This document shows positions 25,721 to 35,127 of a stretch of DNA of 64,000 nucleotides, in pieces. Within the stretch, counting starts at the first letter, position 1. The number at the start of each line of letters is the position of its first letter. Under the pieces are notes generated by a model. That model worked only from the letters and a program-made list of their open reading frames with translations. It did no database searches and was not told where the DNA came from. Origin of the DNA: Mangrovimicrobium sediminis (GTDB lineage: Bacteria; Pseudomonadota; Gammaproteobacteria; Pseudomonadales; Halieaceae); assembly GCF_004745945.1 (NCBI RefSeq), contig NZ_SRLE01000006.1, positions 186,001 through 250,000 on the forward strand. The letters run 5' to 3'. Both the position numbers and the translations under genes were made by a program.

Positions 25721-27247
25721 TCAGGCGATGGAGGTCACCCGCATGACCTCGGCGAGGCTGGTTTCCCCGGCGAGAATGCGGCGGCGCCCGTCGGCCTGGA
25801 TGGAGGGATAGAGCTTGCGCGCGTGGGCCACCATGGACTGTTCGCTGGCGCTCTCGTAGATCAGGCTGCGCATGGTCTCATCGACCTCGATCAGCTCGTA
25901 GATACCGGTCCGCCCGCGGTAGCCGGAGTAGTGGCAATTCTCGCAGCCGCGCGGGTGGTACAGTTCCAGCGGCCCCTCGAGTCCGTCCGGGTAGAGCAGG
26001 TCGCGCTCCGCCTGGCTGGCCGGCGCGGCCTCGCGGCAGTCCTTGCACAGCAGGCGCACCAGGCGCTGGCTCATCACCGCCAGCAGGCTGGAGGAGATCA
26101 GGAACGGCTCGATGCCCATGTCCTTGAGACGGGTGATGGCGCCGATGGCGGTGTTGGTGTGCAGGGTGGAGAGCACCAGGTGGCCGGTGAGCGAGGCCTG
26201 TACCGCGATCTCCGCCGTCTCCAGGTCGCGGATCTCCCCCACCATCACCACGTCCGGGTCCTGGCGCAGGATGGCGCGCAGGCCGCGGGCGAAGGTCATG
26301 TCGACCTTGGCGTTGACCTGGGTCTGGCCGATGCCGGGCAGCATGTATTCCACCGGGTCCTCGATGGTGAGGATATTGCGCGAGGTCTCGTTGATCTCGG
26401 TGAGGCCCGCGTACAGGGTGGTGGTCTTACCGGAGCCGGTAGGGCCAGTGACCAGGATGATGCCGTGCGGGCTGTGCAGGTGGCGCTTGTAGGCGTCCTG
26501 CACCTGTTCGTTCATGTTCAACTGCACCAGTTGCAGCTGACCCGCGGCGGTGTCCAGCAGGCGCAACACCACGCGCTCGCCGTGGGCCGAGGGGATGGTC
26601 GACATGCGAATATCCACCGCGTGGCCGGCGATCTTCACCGAGATACGGCCGTCCTGGGGTACGCGTTTTTCCGCGATATCCAGCTTGGCCATGACCTTCA
26701 GGCGCGACACCAGCAGCGGCGCCAGGGCGCGCTTGGGCGAGAGCACCTCGGCGAGCACGCCGTCGACGCGGTAGCGCACCGAAAGGCGGTCCTCGAAGGT
26801 CTCGATGTGAATATCCGAGGCCTGCTCGCGCACCGCCTGGGAGAGGATGGCGTTGATCAGGCGGATGATCGGCGCGTCGTCCTCGGCGTCCATGAGGTCG
26901 CCGACCTCGGGAATCTCGTCGGCCAGGCGCGACAGGTCGACATCGGCGCTGATGTCCTCGGCCATCTGCACCGCTTCGTTGTTGTCGCGCTGGTAGGCCT
27001 TGGTAAGCCGGCGCTGGAACTCCACCTCGCTCACCGGGTGCAGGGTGAACGCCTCCCCCAGGTAGCGGCGCAGTTCGGTGAGCACACCAATGGACGGCGG
27101 CTTGCAGTGCAGGACCTCGGGGCCCTCCTCGCCCTCTACCAGCAGCACGCCGCGCTGCTGGGCGAAGGTAAAGGGCAGGCCGCGGCGACCGGCGACCCGG
27201 GGGGCCTCCAGTACCTCGTCCGGCAGCTCCAGCTCCTCGACGTTCAC
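25721..27247 (-). CDS. gspE: Type II secretion ATPase E
   Basis: A 508-residue cytoplasmic secretion ATPase that powers pseudopilus assembly. The N-terminal domain contacts GspL. The ATPase core has Walker [13 protein letters not shown] (about 268-279), an Asp box, and Walker B around [13 protein letters not shown]. The tetracysteine zinc element is CKDC near 402 and CENC about 30 residues later. The GTG start overlaps the gspD stop by four bases. Confidence 0.95.
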   Translation of the reverse strand: MNVEELELPDEVLEAPRVAGRRGLPFTFAQQRGVLLVEGEEGPEVLHCKPPSIGVLTELRRYLGEAFTLHPVSEVEFQRRLTKAYQRDNNEAVQMAEDISADVDLSRLADEIPEVGDLMDAEDDAPIIRLINAILSQAVREQASDIHIETFEDRLSVRYRVDGVLAEVLSPKRALAPLLVSRLKVMAKLDIAEKRVPQDGRISVKIAGHAVDIRMSTIPSAHGERVVLRLLDTAAGQLQLVQLNMNEQVQDAYKRHLHSPHGIILVTGPTGSGKTTTLYAGLTEINETSRNILTIEDPVEYMLPGIGQTQVNAKVDMTFARGLRAILRQDPDVVMVGEIRDLETAEIAVQASLTGHLVLSTLHTNTAIGAITRLKDMGIEPFLISSSLLAVMSQRLVRLLCKDCREAAPASQAERDLLYPDGLEGPLELYHPRGCENCHYSGYRGRTGIYELIEVDETMRSLIYESASEQSMVAHARKLYPSIQADGRRRILAGETSLAEVMRVTSIA

Positions 27248-29277
27248 GGGGTGTCATCCACGGGGTAGGTGGCCGCATCCTGCTCGGCCTTGATCGCCTC
27301 GAGCTCGCGAATGTCGTCCTGCCACTCGGGCAGCAGGGGCAGGTTCTTGTCGTCGAGGAACGGCAGGCCACGCTCGGCCTCCTCGAGCTGGCGGTCGCGA
27401 ATGAAGCGGTACTTGAGGGCGGTGGCGCCGGCCAACGCGGCGTCGTCGCGGATAATGGTCGGGCGGATGAAGATCAGCAGATTGGTCTTCTCCACGCTCA
27501 CGCTGTCGTTGCGGAACAGGCGGCCGAGCAGCGGGATATCGCCGAGCAGCGGCACTTTCTGCTGGCTGTCCTGCACGTCACTCTCGATCAGGCCGCCGAG
27601 CACCACCACATTGCCGTCCGAGGCCAGCACCTTGGTCTGGATCTTGCGCTCGGAGGTGATCAGGTCCGCCGCGGAGGCCGCCTGCTGGCCGCCGACCAGC
27701 ACGTTGGAGACCTCCTGCTCGATATCCAGCACCACCGAGTCGCCCTCGTTGATGTGGGGGGTGACCGACAGGGTGATACCCACGTTCTCGCGCTCGATGG
27801 TCTGGAACGGATTTGAGGAACCATCGTTGGAGCCGGTGCTGGTGTAGGAGCCGGTGATGAACGGCACTTCCTGGCCGACAGTGATATAGGCCTCCTGGTT
27901 GTCCAGGGTGAGCAGGCTGGGCGTGGACAGGATGTTGGCGTTCTGCTGCTGGCGCAGGGCATTGAGGATGACCGTCATGGTCAGTTCGTCATCCACCTGG
28001 CCCCAGCCCAGGGACAGGCCCGGGGTGCCGGCCAGCGCGCCGACCAGGGCCGGGAGGTCGAACTCCGCGTCCGAGCCGGCGTCGATCTCGTCCGGATTGA
28101 GCGCCCCGCCCAGTGCCGCGGCCTGGTCCAGGTTGTTGATGTTGCTGCCGTAGAAGCCGCTGCTGCTGTTGGCGAACAGCCACTGCAGGCCGAGGTCCTG
28201 GCCGTCGGTGACGGTCATCTCGACGATGATCGCCTCCACCAGCACCTGGGCGCGGCGGATGTCGAGGCGGTGGATGACCGCCTCCAGGGCCGCCATCTCG
28301 TCGGTATCCGCGGTAATGATCAGGGCGTTGGTGCCCTCGTCCGCCTCGATGGTGGCGGACTTGCCGGAGGCGCGCTGGGCCTTGCCCTCGCCCTGGTCGA
28401 GGCGATCGATGTTCTGCATTACCCGGGTCAGGACCTCGGCGATTTCCGTGGCCTTGGCATACTCCAGGTAGATCACCTTGACGTTGCCGCTTTGCTCCAA
28501 CGGCGTATCCAGGTGGGTGACCAGGTTGCGCATGCGCGCGCGCTGGATTTCATCGCCGGTGACCAGGATGCTGTTGGTCCGCGTGTCCGGCACCAGCAGC
28601 ACTTCGTGCTCGGCGCCGCCGCCCTGCTGCGCCTCGGACTTGTTGAGCTTCTCCAGCATGTCGACCACGTCCTCGGCCACCGCGTACTTCAGGCGCAGGA
28701 TGTCGGTGTCCTGCACCGCGGTGCGGTCCATGCGCTCGATGATTTCCTGGATGCGGGTAATGTTGGCGGAAATGTCGGAGATGATGATCGCGTTGCTCGG
28801 CGCGTAGGCGGCCATGTGCGCCTGCTGCGGCACCAGCGGGCGCAGCACCGGGATCAGCTTGGCCGCGGAAATGTTGTCCAGGCGGATGACCTGGGTGACG
28901 TACTCGTCGCTGGCGCGGGCGCGGTTGTCGGCCACCGAGACCGGCGCGGAGCGCGCGTCCTTGTTCTGGATTACCCGCACCACGCCGCCGGAGCGCACCG
29001 CGGTGTAGCCGTGTACCTCGAGGATGGACAGGAACAGCTCGTAGAGTTCGTCCCTGGACACCGGCTTGCTGGAGATGACCTTGACCTTGCCCTTGACCGC
29101 CGGGTCGACGACGATGGTAGTGCCGGTCACCTCGGCGACGAACTTGATCAACTCCTGGATGTCCGTTTCCTTCAGGTTGACCGTGTAGTCCTGGGCACTG
29201 GCAGGCATCACGGGCAGTGCCAGGGCGAGCAGTACTGCGGCGGTTGCGGCCCGACATTGCCGCCCGAAATTCTTCAC
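27244..29277 (-). CDS. gspD: Type II secretion outer-membrane secretin D
   Basis: A 677-residue secretin forming the outer-membrane channel. An N-terminal Sec signal peptide ends near ASAQ (about residue 29). The N0 domain starts at [17 protein letters not shown], followed by N1-N3 repeats, and the secretin core holds VPFITGSY and the [20 protein letters not shown] signature. I take the GTG at 29277 because AGAGGA lies nine bases upstream and it gives a normal signal peptide. An in-frame ATG at 29298 is the alternative. No pilotin gene is seen nearby. Confidence 0.95.
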   Translation of the reverse strand: MKNFGRQCRAATAAVLLALALPVMPASAQDYTVNLKETDIQELIKFVAEVTGTTIVVDPAVKGKVKVISSKPVSRDELYELFLSILEVHGYTAVRSGGVVRVIQNKDARSAPVSVADNRARASDEYVTQVIRLDNISAAKLIPVLRPLVPQQAHMAAYAPSNAIIISDISANITRIQEIIERMDRTAVQDTDILRLKYAVAEDVVDMLEKLNKSEAQQGGGAEHEVLLVPDTRTNSILVTGDEIQRARMRNLVTHLDTPLEQSGNVKVIYLEYAKATEIAEVLTRVMQNIDRLDQGEGKAQRASGKSATIEADEGTNALIITADTDEMAALEAVIHRLDIRRAQVLVEAIIVEMTVTDGQDLGLQWLFANSSSGFYGSNINNLDQAAALGGALNPDEIDAGSDAEFDLPALVGALAGTPGLSLGWGQVDDELTMTVILNALRQQQNANILSTPSLLTLDNQEAYITVGQEVPFITGSYTSTGSNDGSSNPFQTIERENVGITLSVTPHINEGDSVVLDIEQEVSNVLVGGQQAASAADLITSERKIQTKVLASDGNVVVLGGLIESDVQDSQQKVPLLGDIPLLGRLFRNDSVSVEKTNLLIFIRPTIIRDDAALAGATALKYRFIRDRQLEEAERGLPFLDDKNLPLLPEWQDDIRELEAIKAEQDAATYPVDDTP

Positions 29278-29317
29278 TTGGTCACGTCCTCTATACATTT
29301 TCTGGTGCGCCGGCTGC

Positions 29318-30358
29318 TCAGCCGCCGCTCGCCCCCAGGCTGACATTGACGGATATGAGCTCGCCGCCGCGCTGGAGTTCAAACACCGCCTCGCTGGCGG
29401 TGCGCATGGTCTGGTACAGGCGCATGGCGCCGGCCGGGTCATCCAGGGTGATGCCGTTGACGCTGGTCACCACGTCGCCGGGCTTGAAGCCCAGGCTCTC
29501 GAACTGCGCCGCATCCTGCCCCGGGGCGATGCGATAGCCCACCAGCCTGCCGTCTTCACGTACCGCACTTACCCGCACCACCTGGGCCAGGGACTGCGGG
29601 TTTTCGTACAGCTGGTCGCGGTAGCCGCGGGCCAGCTCCGTGGTGCTGGCCTCCGCGCGCTTGTCGACCACGCTGGCTGACTGGTCGGGCAGGCGCGGCC
29701 GCAGCCGCTGGGCCGGAGCGCGCGCGGCCTGTTCGGCCTGCTTGTCGAGGTCGGTCTCCTCGAACAGGGTGAGCAGTTCATAGGTGCCGTTGTTGTCCAG
29801 CACCACCTGCCGCGGCATTACCTTGGCCAGGGTCACGTTGTTGCCCACCGGGAGTTTGTCCTCCACCGCGTAGACTTCCTGCTGGTTGCGGTGTTCGATA
29901 ATGGCGTGGCCCAGACCGTCCTCGCTGGCGGCGACAATGCCGCGCAGGGTGAGCTGCAGGCGGGTCTCGCGGGCGCCCTCCTCGATACCCTCGCGATCAC
30001 TGGCCACCGGTACTTCCGGCTCCGGCACCACCACCGCTTCCGCCGCCGCGGCCTCGCCGAACAGGTGCTGGGCGCGCAGGGCCTCGATATCCACCGAACT
30101 GCGCTCGCCGCCCGCAGCGGCGCGAGTGGCCGGGTTGATGATCGCCACCGGCGGCTCCGCCTCGGGTTCCGGCACCGGGAAAAAGGCCCAGAACAGGCGC
30201 GCCAGGGACAGCACCAGCCACAGGCACAGCAACGCCAGCAGCAGCTGGCGCAGGCGCCGCAGACGCGGGGGTTGTGACAGGTAGTGGGCTGACGCCTGCA
30301 GACGGTCGCCGACACGGGCGCCGATGTCACTGGAATTACTGAGCCACTGGGCTGGCAA
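29318..30358 (-). CDS. gspC: Type II secretion protein C
   Basis: A 346-residue bitopic inner-membrane protein linking the platform to the GspD secretin. It has a TM helix near 40-60 (LLLALLCLWLVLSLARLFW), a homology region (LQLTLRGIVAA near 125-135, where the HR domain binds GspD N0) and a C-terminal PDZ domain (LGFKPGDVVTSVNGI). An in-frame stop lies two codons before the TTG at 30358, and no ATG/GTG follows before the TM helix, so TTG is the likely start despite a weak ribosome site. First gene of the operon. Confidence 0.92.
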   Translation of the reverse strand: MPAQWLSNSSDIGARVGDRLQASAHYLSQPPRLRRLRQLLLALLCLWLVLSLARLFWAFFPVPEPEAEPPVAIINPATRAAAGGERSSVDIEALRAQHLFGEAAAAEAVVVPEPEVPVASDREGIEEGARETRLQLTLRGIVAASEDGLGHAIIEHRNQQEVYAVEDKLPVGNNVTLAKVMPRQVVLDNNGTYELLTLFEETDLDKQAEQAARAPAQRLRPRLPDQSASVVDKRAEASTTELARGYRDQLYENPQSLAQVVRVSAVREDGRLVGYRIAPGQDAAQFESLGFKPGDVVTSVNGITLDDPAGAMRLYQTMRTASEAVFELQRGGELISVNVSLGASGG

Positions 30359-30422
30359 AGGTTACTCGCTGTCGCATATGAGGGCCGCAGACCGATCCGG
30401 GCCGGGAGATTCAGGTGCCCCG

Positions 30423-30451
30423 ATTATAGGGGCGGAAGGTAAAAGATAAAA
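30423..30451 (-). promoter_or_regulatory. Candidate sigma-70 promoter of the gspC-N operon
   Basis: On the minus strand a perfect TATAAT (30423-30428) sits 17 bases below TTTTAT (30446-30451), about 65 bases before the gspC start. The strong -10 and the AT-rich -35 area in an otherwise GC-rich spacer make this the best candidate for the whole operon. Confidence 0.55.
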
Positions 30452-30490
30452 CCGCGCCGCCGGGGGCGTCGAAACGGGGCAATCCGGCCC

Positions 30491-30673
30491 TCATCCACCC
30501 AGAAAATACTGCAGCGCGCCGATCACGGCGGTGATCACCAGCAGCGGCATGATCCAGCGTCCCAGGCGCTGTACCTGGGCCGGGTCGGGTTCGCCGCCAA
30601 AACGCTCCAGGGCCCAGGCGATGAAGGCCACGCCGCCGAAGATCAGCACCAGGATAAGCAACAGGTTAGTCAT
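30491..30673 (-). CDS. Small two-helix membrane protein
   Basis: A 60-residue hypothetical protein with two hydrophobic helices (LLLILVLIFGGVAFIAWAL and IMPLLVITAVIGALQYFL) separated by a short charged loop. Its ATG at 30673 overlaps the end of trmH by eight bases, so it is translationally coupled to it. I know no function; small proteins of this kind are often overlooked. The stop at 30491 is followed by the gspC promoter region. Confidence 0.6.
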   Translation of the reverse strand: MTNLLLILVLIFGGVAFIAWALERFGGEPDPAQVQRLGRWIMPLLVITAVIGALQYFLGG

Positions 30674-31376
30674 ACTCGTCTCCCTCCGCGGGGGCCTCCC
30701 CCGCTCGCACACTGGCATACCAGCCGGAAGGGTCGTCGATCTCGCCCGCGGCGTCCAGCGGCGGGTAGGCCAGGCCGCGCTCGCGGCAGAAATCGCGCAC
30801 CTTGGGGTGGCCCCACTCGAAGAACAGCCGCTCGCGGCTGGCGGCATCCAGGCGCGGCTGGTCGTACATGCCGGCATCCTGGCGCTGGCGCTGGGCCTCG
30901 GCCAGGATCACCCCCGCCGCCACCGAGACATTCAGCGAGGCGACCATGCCGACCATGGGGATGCGCACCGGGCTGTCCACCGCCGCCAGCGCCTGTGGGC
31001 TGACCCCGCGGCGCTCGGCGCCAAGCACCAGGGCGGTGGGCCGGGTGTAGTCGATCTCGCGGTAGTCCACCGCCGCGTCGTCGAGGTGGGCGGCGACCAG
31101 CTGGTAGCCCTGCTCGGCCAGCGGCCCGAGGGCGCTATCCACTTCGCGGTGGCGGCAGACCTCGACCCAGCTGTGGGAACCCATGGCGGTGCCGCGAAAG
31201 GCGCGGTACTCCTCGTCGCCGATCACCGCGTGCATGCGCAGCACCCCCGCGGCGTCGCAGCAGCGTACCACCGCGGAGAGGTTGCGCTGTTTGTTGACGA
31301 AGTCGGTGACCACAGTGAGGTCCGGCTGGCGCCGGTCGATGACCTCGCGCAGCCGGGCGATGCGTTCGGGTGTCAA
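30666..31376 (-). CDS. trmH: tRNA (guanosine-18-2'-O)-methyltransferase
   Basis: A 236-residue SPOUT-class methyltransferase that modifies G18 in the tRNA D-loop. It shows motif 1 NLSAVVRCCDAAGV with the catalytic Arg, motif 2 ALVLGAERRGVS and motif 3 IPMVGMVASLNVSVAAGVIL, which forms the trefoil knot. The length is close to E. coli TrmH, and the C-terminal helical extension (RERLFFEWGHP) is TrmH-like. The start appears to be the TTG at 31376 (TPERIARLREVIDRRQPDL), with only a weak ribosome site. Confidence 0.9.
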   Translation of the reverse strand: MTPERIARLREVIDRRQPDLTVVTDFVNKQRNLSAVVRCCDAAGVLRMHAVIGDEEYRAFRGTAMGSHSWVEVCRHREVDSALGPLAEQGYQLVAAHLDDAAVDYREIDYTRPTALVLGAERRGVSPQALAAVDSPVRIPMVGMVASLNVSVAAGVILAEAQRQRQDAGMYDQPRLDAASRERLFFEWGHPKVRDFCRERGLAYPPLDAAGEIDDPSGWYASVRAGEAPAEGDEYD

Positions 31377-31397
31377 AGTGCCAGGCCCTGGAGTGCC

Positions 31398-32036
31398 CTA
31401 GGAATCCACCACGCGGTAGGCTGCGGGGATCTGGTCCGGCCCCCACACCGAGCACTTCATGTCGCGCAGCAGGCCGTCGCGCAGGCTGTACACCCAGCCG
31501 TGCACGGTCAGCTCCTGGCCGCGCGCCCAGGCGTTCTGCGCGATGGTGGTGTGGCAGACGTTGGAGACCTGGGCGATGACATTGAGTTCGCACAGGCGCG
31601 CCAGGCGGTCGTCCTTGTTCTCGATGGCCTCCAGCTCCTCGCTGTTGCGGAACTGGATGTCCTTGATGTTGCGCAGCCAGTTGTCCGCCAGGCCGGTGTC
31701 GAAGTTCTCGTAGGCGGCCTGCACGCCGCCGCAGCCGTAGTGGCCGACGACAAACACGTGCTGCACCTTGAGCACTTCCACCGCGTAGTGAAGGACGGTG
31801 AGACAGTTGAAATCGGTGTGGACCACCACGTTGGCCACGTTGCGGTGGACGAACACCTCGCCCGGCATCAGGCCGATAATCTGGTTGGCGGGGACGCGGC
31901 TGTCAGAGCAGCCGATCCAGAGATAGTTGGGACTTTGCTGCGCCGCGAGTTTCTCGAAGAATTCCGGGTCGTCGGTTTTCACCGTGCGCGCCCAGACGCG
32001 GTTGTTCTCAAACAATCTCTCCAGTTCTTTTTCCAA
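31398..32036 (-). CDS. can: Beta-class carbonic anhydrase
   Basis: A 212-residue zinc enzyme interconverting CO2 and bicarbonate in the cytoplasm. Zinc ligands are in CSDSRVP (Cys and the Asp-Arg dyad) and HYGCGG (His and Cys). The N-terminus LERLFENNRVWA is typical of the Can family. The TTG at 32036 has AGAGGT six bases upstream and is preferred; no ATG is nearby. It lies 21 bases upstream of trmH on the same strand. Confidence 0.95.
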   Translation of the reverse strand: MEKELERLFENNRVWARTVKTDDPEFFEKLAAQQSPNYLWIGCSDSRVPANQIIGLMPGEVFVHRNVANVVVHTDFNCLTVLHYAVEVLKVQHVFVVGHYGCGGVQAAYENFDTGLADNWLRNIKDIQFRNSEELEAIENKDDRLARLCELNVIAQVSNVCHTTIAQNAWARGQELTVHGWVYSLRDGLLRDMKCSVWGPDQIPAAYRVVDS

Positions 32037-32131
32037 GATCGTACCTCTAGGTTGGGTCAGGCATGCACGGGTTCACGGACATGCGTGGGTGGGTTCAGAC
32101 AAGCGGTGCCGCTGCCATACTGCGGCGGGGA

Positions 32132-33274
32132 TTACACCAGCAGCGTCGCCAGCCGCGAGACCGCCGTGCAGTTGCCGCCCTGGGCACTGGCGTCAGCCAG
32201 CGCGCGGGTGCTGACGGACTCCATCTGCCGGGCGAGTTGGGCCATGTCGACCGCGGGGAACTGCTGGGGCTCCCAGGTGGCGAGGCCGATGCTGAGGGTC
32301 ACCTGCAGTACCGCGCCGTGGCCATCGTCGATGGCGAAATCCTCGATATCGACGCGCATGCGCTCGGCGATGTCCTCGCCCAGGGATTCGTTGGCCCCGG
32401 GCAGCAGCACGGCAAAGCGCGAGCGCGACAACCGCGCCAGGGTATCGGTGGCGCGCAACCGCGAGGAGATGCGCTCGGCCACTTTCTTCAGTACGAAGTG
32501 CCCGCGCACCTCGCCATAGGACTCGTGCAGTTCGTCGTACTCGTCCACCTCGAGCATGAGCACGGTGAACGGGCCATCCTCGCGGCGCGCGCGGGAGACC
32601 TCGCGGATCATCTCGTGCAGGAAGCTGCGCAGGTTGCCGATGCGGGTGAGCGGGTCCAGCATGGCCAGGTGCTGCATCTGCTGGCGCTCGATGCCCTGCA
32701 CCAGGGCCAGGGAGACCATCGCCGCAAGGTGCTCAAGCAGCGTGCTCTCTTCCTCGCCGGTGGGCAGGGCGTTCTCCTGCATACCGATGTGCAGGCTGCC
32801 GAACAGGTGGGTCTTGTGCATCAGCGGCAGCAACAGGGCCTGGTCGATGCCGCGCTCGCTCTTGAGGATCTCAAACATGCGGCTGTCGGTGGCGTCGATG
32901 CACTGGAATACCGGGTCGACCGGATAGAGTTCCTGCATGTCGAAGCCGTCGCGGTGCAGTTGCAGGTAGCTGCCGTAGCGCTCGCCGCCGACGATGATCT
33001 CGTCCAGGGCGTCTTCCGGGTCGTGCAGCCAGAGCTCGGCGACGCGAAAGCCGAAGTGGCGTGGCAGGCTGACCAGGAGGGTTTCGAACAGGCCCAGCAA
33101 CTCACCCTGCTGCAGCAGGAGTTGCTCTAACTGGCGGGTTTGCTGGTAGAGATGACGGTTGACCGTAACGGTCTCGGTGAGACGCTGCTGGTGGAACTCC
33201 GCGCCGGTAACGACCGGTGGAGCTCCCTCGATCTCTTCCTGCCGCAATCCATTGTGGCGGTTATCGTTTCCCAT
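32132..33274 (-). CDS. GAF-like (DUF484-type) protein with degenerate GGDEF domain
   Basis: A 380-residue cytoplasmic protein. A coiled coil (about 40-65, RQLEQLLLQQGELL) leads into a GAF/DUF484-like sensor domain (about 65-210), then a GGDEF-fold domain with the clear entry motif LDPLTRIGNLRSF. The active-site loop reads RLSRSRFAVLLP where a cyclase has GGDEF, so diguanylate cyclase activity is unlikely; it may bind GTP or a partner. The start is the ATG at 33274 rather than the GTG four codons earlier. It is divergent from the thiamine-binding-like gene. Confidence 0.8.
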   Translation of the reverse strand: MGNDNRHNGLRQEEIEGAPPVVTGAEFHQQRLTETVTVNRHLYQQTRQLEQLLLQQGELLGLFETLLVSLPRHFGFRVAELWLHDPEDALDEIIVGGERYGSYLQLHRDGFDMQELYPVDPVFQCIDATDSRMFEILKSERGIDQALLLPLMHKTHLFGSLHIGMQENALPTGEEESTLLEHLAAMVSLALVQGIERQQMQHLAMLDPLTRIGNLRSFLHEMIREVSRARREDGPFTVLMLEVDEYDELHESYGEVRGHFVLKKVAERISSRLRATDTLARLSRSRFAVLLPGANESLGEDIAERMRVDIEDFAIDDGHGAVLQVTLSIGLATWEPQQFPAVDMAQLARQMESVSTRALADASAQGGNCTAVSRLATLLV

Positions 33275-33325
33275 GGCCGATCTCACTTTTCACGGTCCGG
33301 GCGGGACGACCCGCGCGAACAGCTG

Positions 33326-33354
33326 TTGGCTGGAAATTTTATGCCTCCTATAAT
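33326..33354 (+). promoter_or_regulatory. Sigma-70 promoter for the thiamine-binding-like/kinase gene pair
   Basis: TTGGCT (33326-33331) and a perfect TATAAT (33349-33354) are separated by exactly 17 bases in the spacer between the divergent genes, about 80 bases before the GTG at 33433. It is one of the best matches to consensus in the window. Confidence 0.7.
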
Positions 33355-33432
33355 CCCGATGCAAACATTAGCAATTGCCCGACCGTAGCCTTTTCGGGCC
33401 TATCCCCCCACCCGTCCAAGGGAGATGCGACA

Positions 33433-33687
33433 GTGAAACTGACCGCAGAGCTCAGCCTCTATCCGCTCAACGAGGCCTATATAGAAGTGATCAAGGCATT
33501 CATCGCCGACCTGGCCGGGCGCGAGGGCCTGCTGGTGCGCACCAACGCCATGAGCACCCAGCTGTGCGGTGACTGGGACGCCGTGACGGGCGCGGTGAGT
33601 GCCGCCCTGCGCGAGAGCCACGAGCGCTTCGGCAAGCAGGTGCTGGTGTGCAAGTTCATTCCCGGCGAGCTCGATATCGCCCAGTGA
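33433..33687 (+). CDS. YkoF/MTH1187-type thiamine-binding-like small protein
   Basis: An 84-residue ferredoxin-like single-domain protein. The pattern LSLYPLNEAYIEVIKAFI, then VRTNAMSTQLCGDWDAV and a C-terminal VLVCKFIPGEL strand resembles the YKOF/UPF0045 family, some members of which bind thiamine or its pyrimidine precursor. The GTG at 33433 has AGGGAGA upstream. The stop overlaps the start of an APH-type kinase by four bases (GTGA). The kinase family includes thiamine kinase, which fits a thiamine-handling pair, but this is inference. Confidence 0.65.
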   Translation: MKLTAELSLYPLNEAYIEVIKAFIADLAGREGLLVRTNAMSTQLCGDWDAVTGAVSAALRESHERFGKQVLVCKFIPGELDIAQ

Positions 33688-34580
33688 GCGGGGGGGAGGC
33701 CGTGCCAGGGCCGGCACAGCTGCATCTGGCCCTCGCGCAGTGGCGGCACTGGCAATGTGAACCGGCCCTGACACGCGCCCCAGAACTGGTCCACGCCCTG
33801 TCTGGCGGGCTCAGCAATCGCAGCTACCTGGTCCGCGAGGGGCAGCACCGGTTCGTGGTGCGTCTGGACGGCGTGGACCCGGCGCGGCACTGCCTGGACC
33901 GCCACGCCGAGTGGCAGACCCTGCAATGCGCCGCAGCCGCGGGTATCGCCCCCACGCCGCGCTACTTCAATCCGCAGCTTGGGGTGCTGGTCTGCGACTA
34001 CCTGGCGGCCGATCCGGACCAGCGGGTGACCCTGGAAGATCTCGCGCAGCTATTGCGCCAGGTGCATGCCCTGCCGGCCCATGCCCATCGCCTTAACTTG
34101 CGCGAACAGGTGGACCACTATGAACGGCTGATCCGCCGTTTTGACCTACACCCAAACACCTACAGGTCGTTGCAGCTCAGCATGTGGAGACATTTTGTCG
34201 AGACAAGCGAGCCCGTGCTGTGTCACAACGACCTGCTGCCCGCCAACCTACTTCGCAGTAGTGGGCGCCTGTACGCGCTCGATTGGGAGTACGCCGCCAT
34301 GGGCGACCGCTGGTTCGACCTGGCCGGCTGCGTGCTCGGGCAAAAGATCGCCCCGGGCGAAGAAGCTGATTTCCTGACCGTCTACCTGGGGCGCGCCGCC
34401 AGCGAGGAAGAACGCCTCCACCTGCAGCGTCACCGATGCCTCTGTCGTTACATCGAATACCTGTGGCACGCGACGGAAAATCCGCCCGAAAAATTGCCGT
34501 TTTTACGAGAGCGCCATGAGCCCCCGCTGATTGCGGAGCTTACGTCACTAGGACGCTTGATCAGTCGCGGAAGTTATTGA
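33684..34580 (+). CDS. APH/choline-kinase-family phosphotransferase, possibly thiamine kinase-like
   Basis: A 298-residue small-molecule kinase of the aminoglycoside/choline kinase fold. The nucleotide-loop region is LSGGLSNRSYLVREG and the catalytic Brenner loop is LCHNDLLPANLL (HND-N). The metal-binding Asp is in YALDWEYAAMGDRWFDLA. The substrate is unknown; choline/ethanolamine kinases and thiamine kinase share this layout. The GTG at 33684 is coupled to the preceding thiamine-binding-like gene. Its 3-prime end overlaps the convergent yajQ by 20 bases. Confidence 0.8.
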   Translation: MSGGEAVPGPAQLHLALAQWRHWQCEPALTRAPELVHALSGGLSNRSYLVREGQHRFVVRLDGVDPARHCLDRHAEWQTLQCAAAAGIAPTPRYFNPQLGVLVCDYLAADPDQRVTLEDLAQLLRQVHALPAHAHRLNLREQVDHYERLIRRFDLHPNTYRSLQLSMWRHFVETSEPVLCHNDLLPANLLRSSGRLYALDWEYAAMGDRWFDLAGCVLGQKIAPGEEADFLTVYLGRAASEEERLHLQRHRCLCRYIEYLWHATENPPEKLPFLRERHEPPLIAELTSLGRLISRGSY

Positions 34581-35043
34581 ACTGCAGCGGCGCGCCGAAA
34601 TCCTCGTCGCGCAGCAGGGCGATCACCTGCTGCAGGTCGTCGCGCTTCTTGCCGGTGACCCGCACCTGCTCGCCCTGGATCTGCGCCTGCACCTTCATCT
34701 TCGCGTCCTTGATCTTCTTGACGATGGACTTGCACTGGGCGCTGTCCAGCCCGTGCTTGAGGGTCACCGTCTCCTTCACCTGCTTGCCGGAGGTGACCGG
34801 CTCGGCGCAGTCCATGGCCTTGGGGTCGATGTCGCACTTGATCAGCGCGCTGCGCAGCATGTCCTCCATCTGCGTGACCTGGAAGTCCGCCTCGGCGGTG
34901 AGCACCACCGTGCGCTCCTCGCGCTCGAAGCTGGCGTCCACGCCCTTGAAGTCGAAGCGGTTGGCGACGATGCGCCCGGCCTGGTCCACGGCGTTGGTCA
35001 ACTGGTGCAGGTCCACTTCCGAGACCACGTCGAATGATGGCAT
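34561..35043 (-). CDS. yajQ: YajQ family nucleotide-binding protein
   Basis: A 160-residue protein of the YajQ (UPF0234) family, starting MPSFDVVSEVDLHQLTNAVD and containing RFDFKG and the conserved KKRDDLQQVIALLR tail. The two-ferredoxin-fold length matches. Family members bind nucleic acids or nucleotides, and a Xanthomonas member binds cyclic di-GMP. It converges on and overlaps the kinase gene by 20 bases. Confidence 0.93.
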   Translation of the reverse strand: MPSFDVVSEVDLHQLTNAVDQAGRIVANRFDFKGVDASFEREERTVVLTAEADFQVTQMEDMLRSALIKCDIDPKAMDCAEPVTSGKQVKETVTLKHGLDSAQCKSIVKKIKDAKMKVQAQIQGEQVRVTGKKRDDLQQVIALLRDEDFGAPLQFNNFRD

Positions 35044-35127
35044 AGTGCTCTCCCTCCAGAGCGGGGCGCGAAACGAGGGGACCATGGTAAACCGCCGTAC
35101 AGGTTTTTCAATGCCGGGAAGAAACAG

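Noticed and set aside
24320-27268. A 982-codon plus-strand frame rich in His, Gln and Ala
   Set aside because: It runs opposite gspF and gspE, which have full family motifs. The His/Gln/Ala-rich composition is typical of shadow frames.
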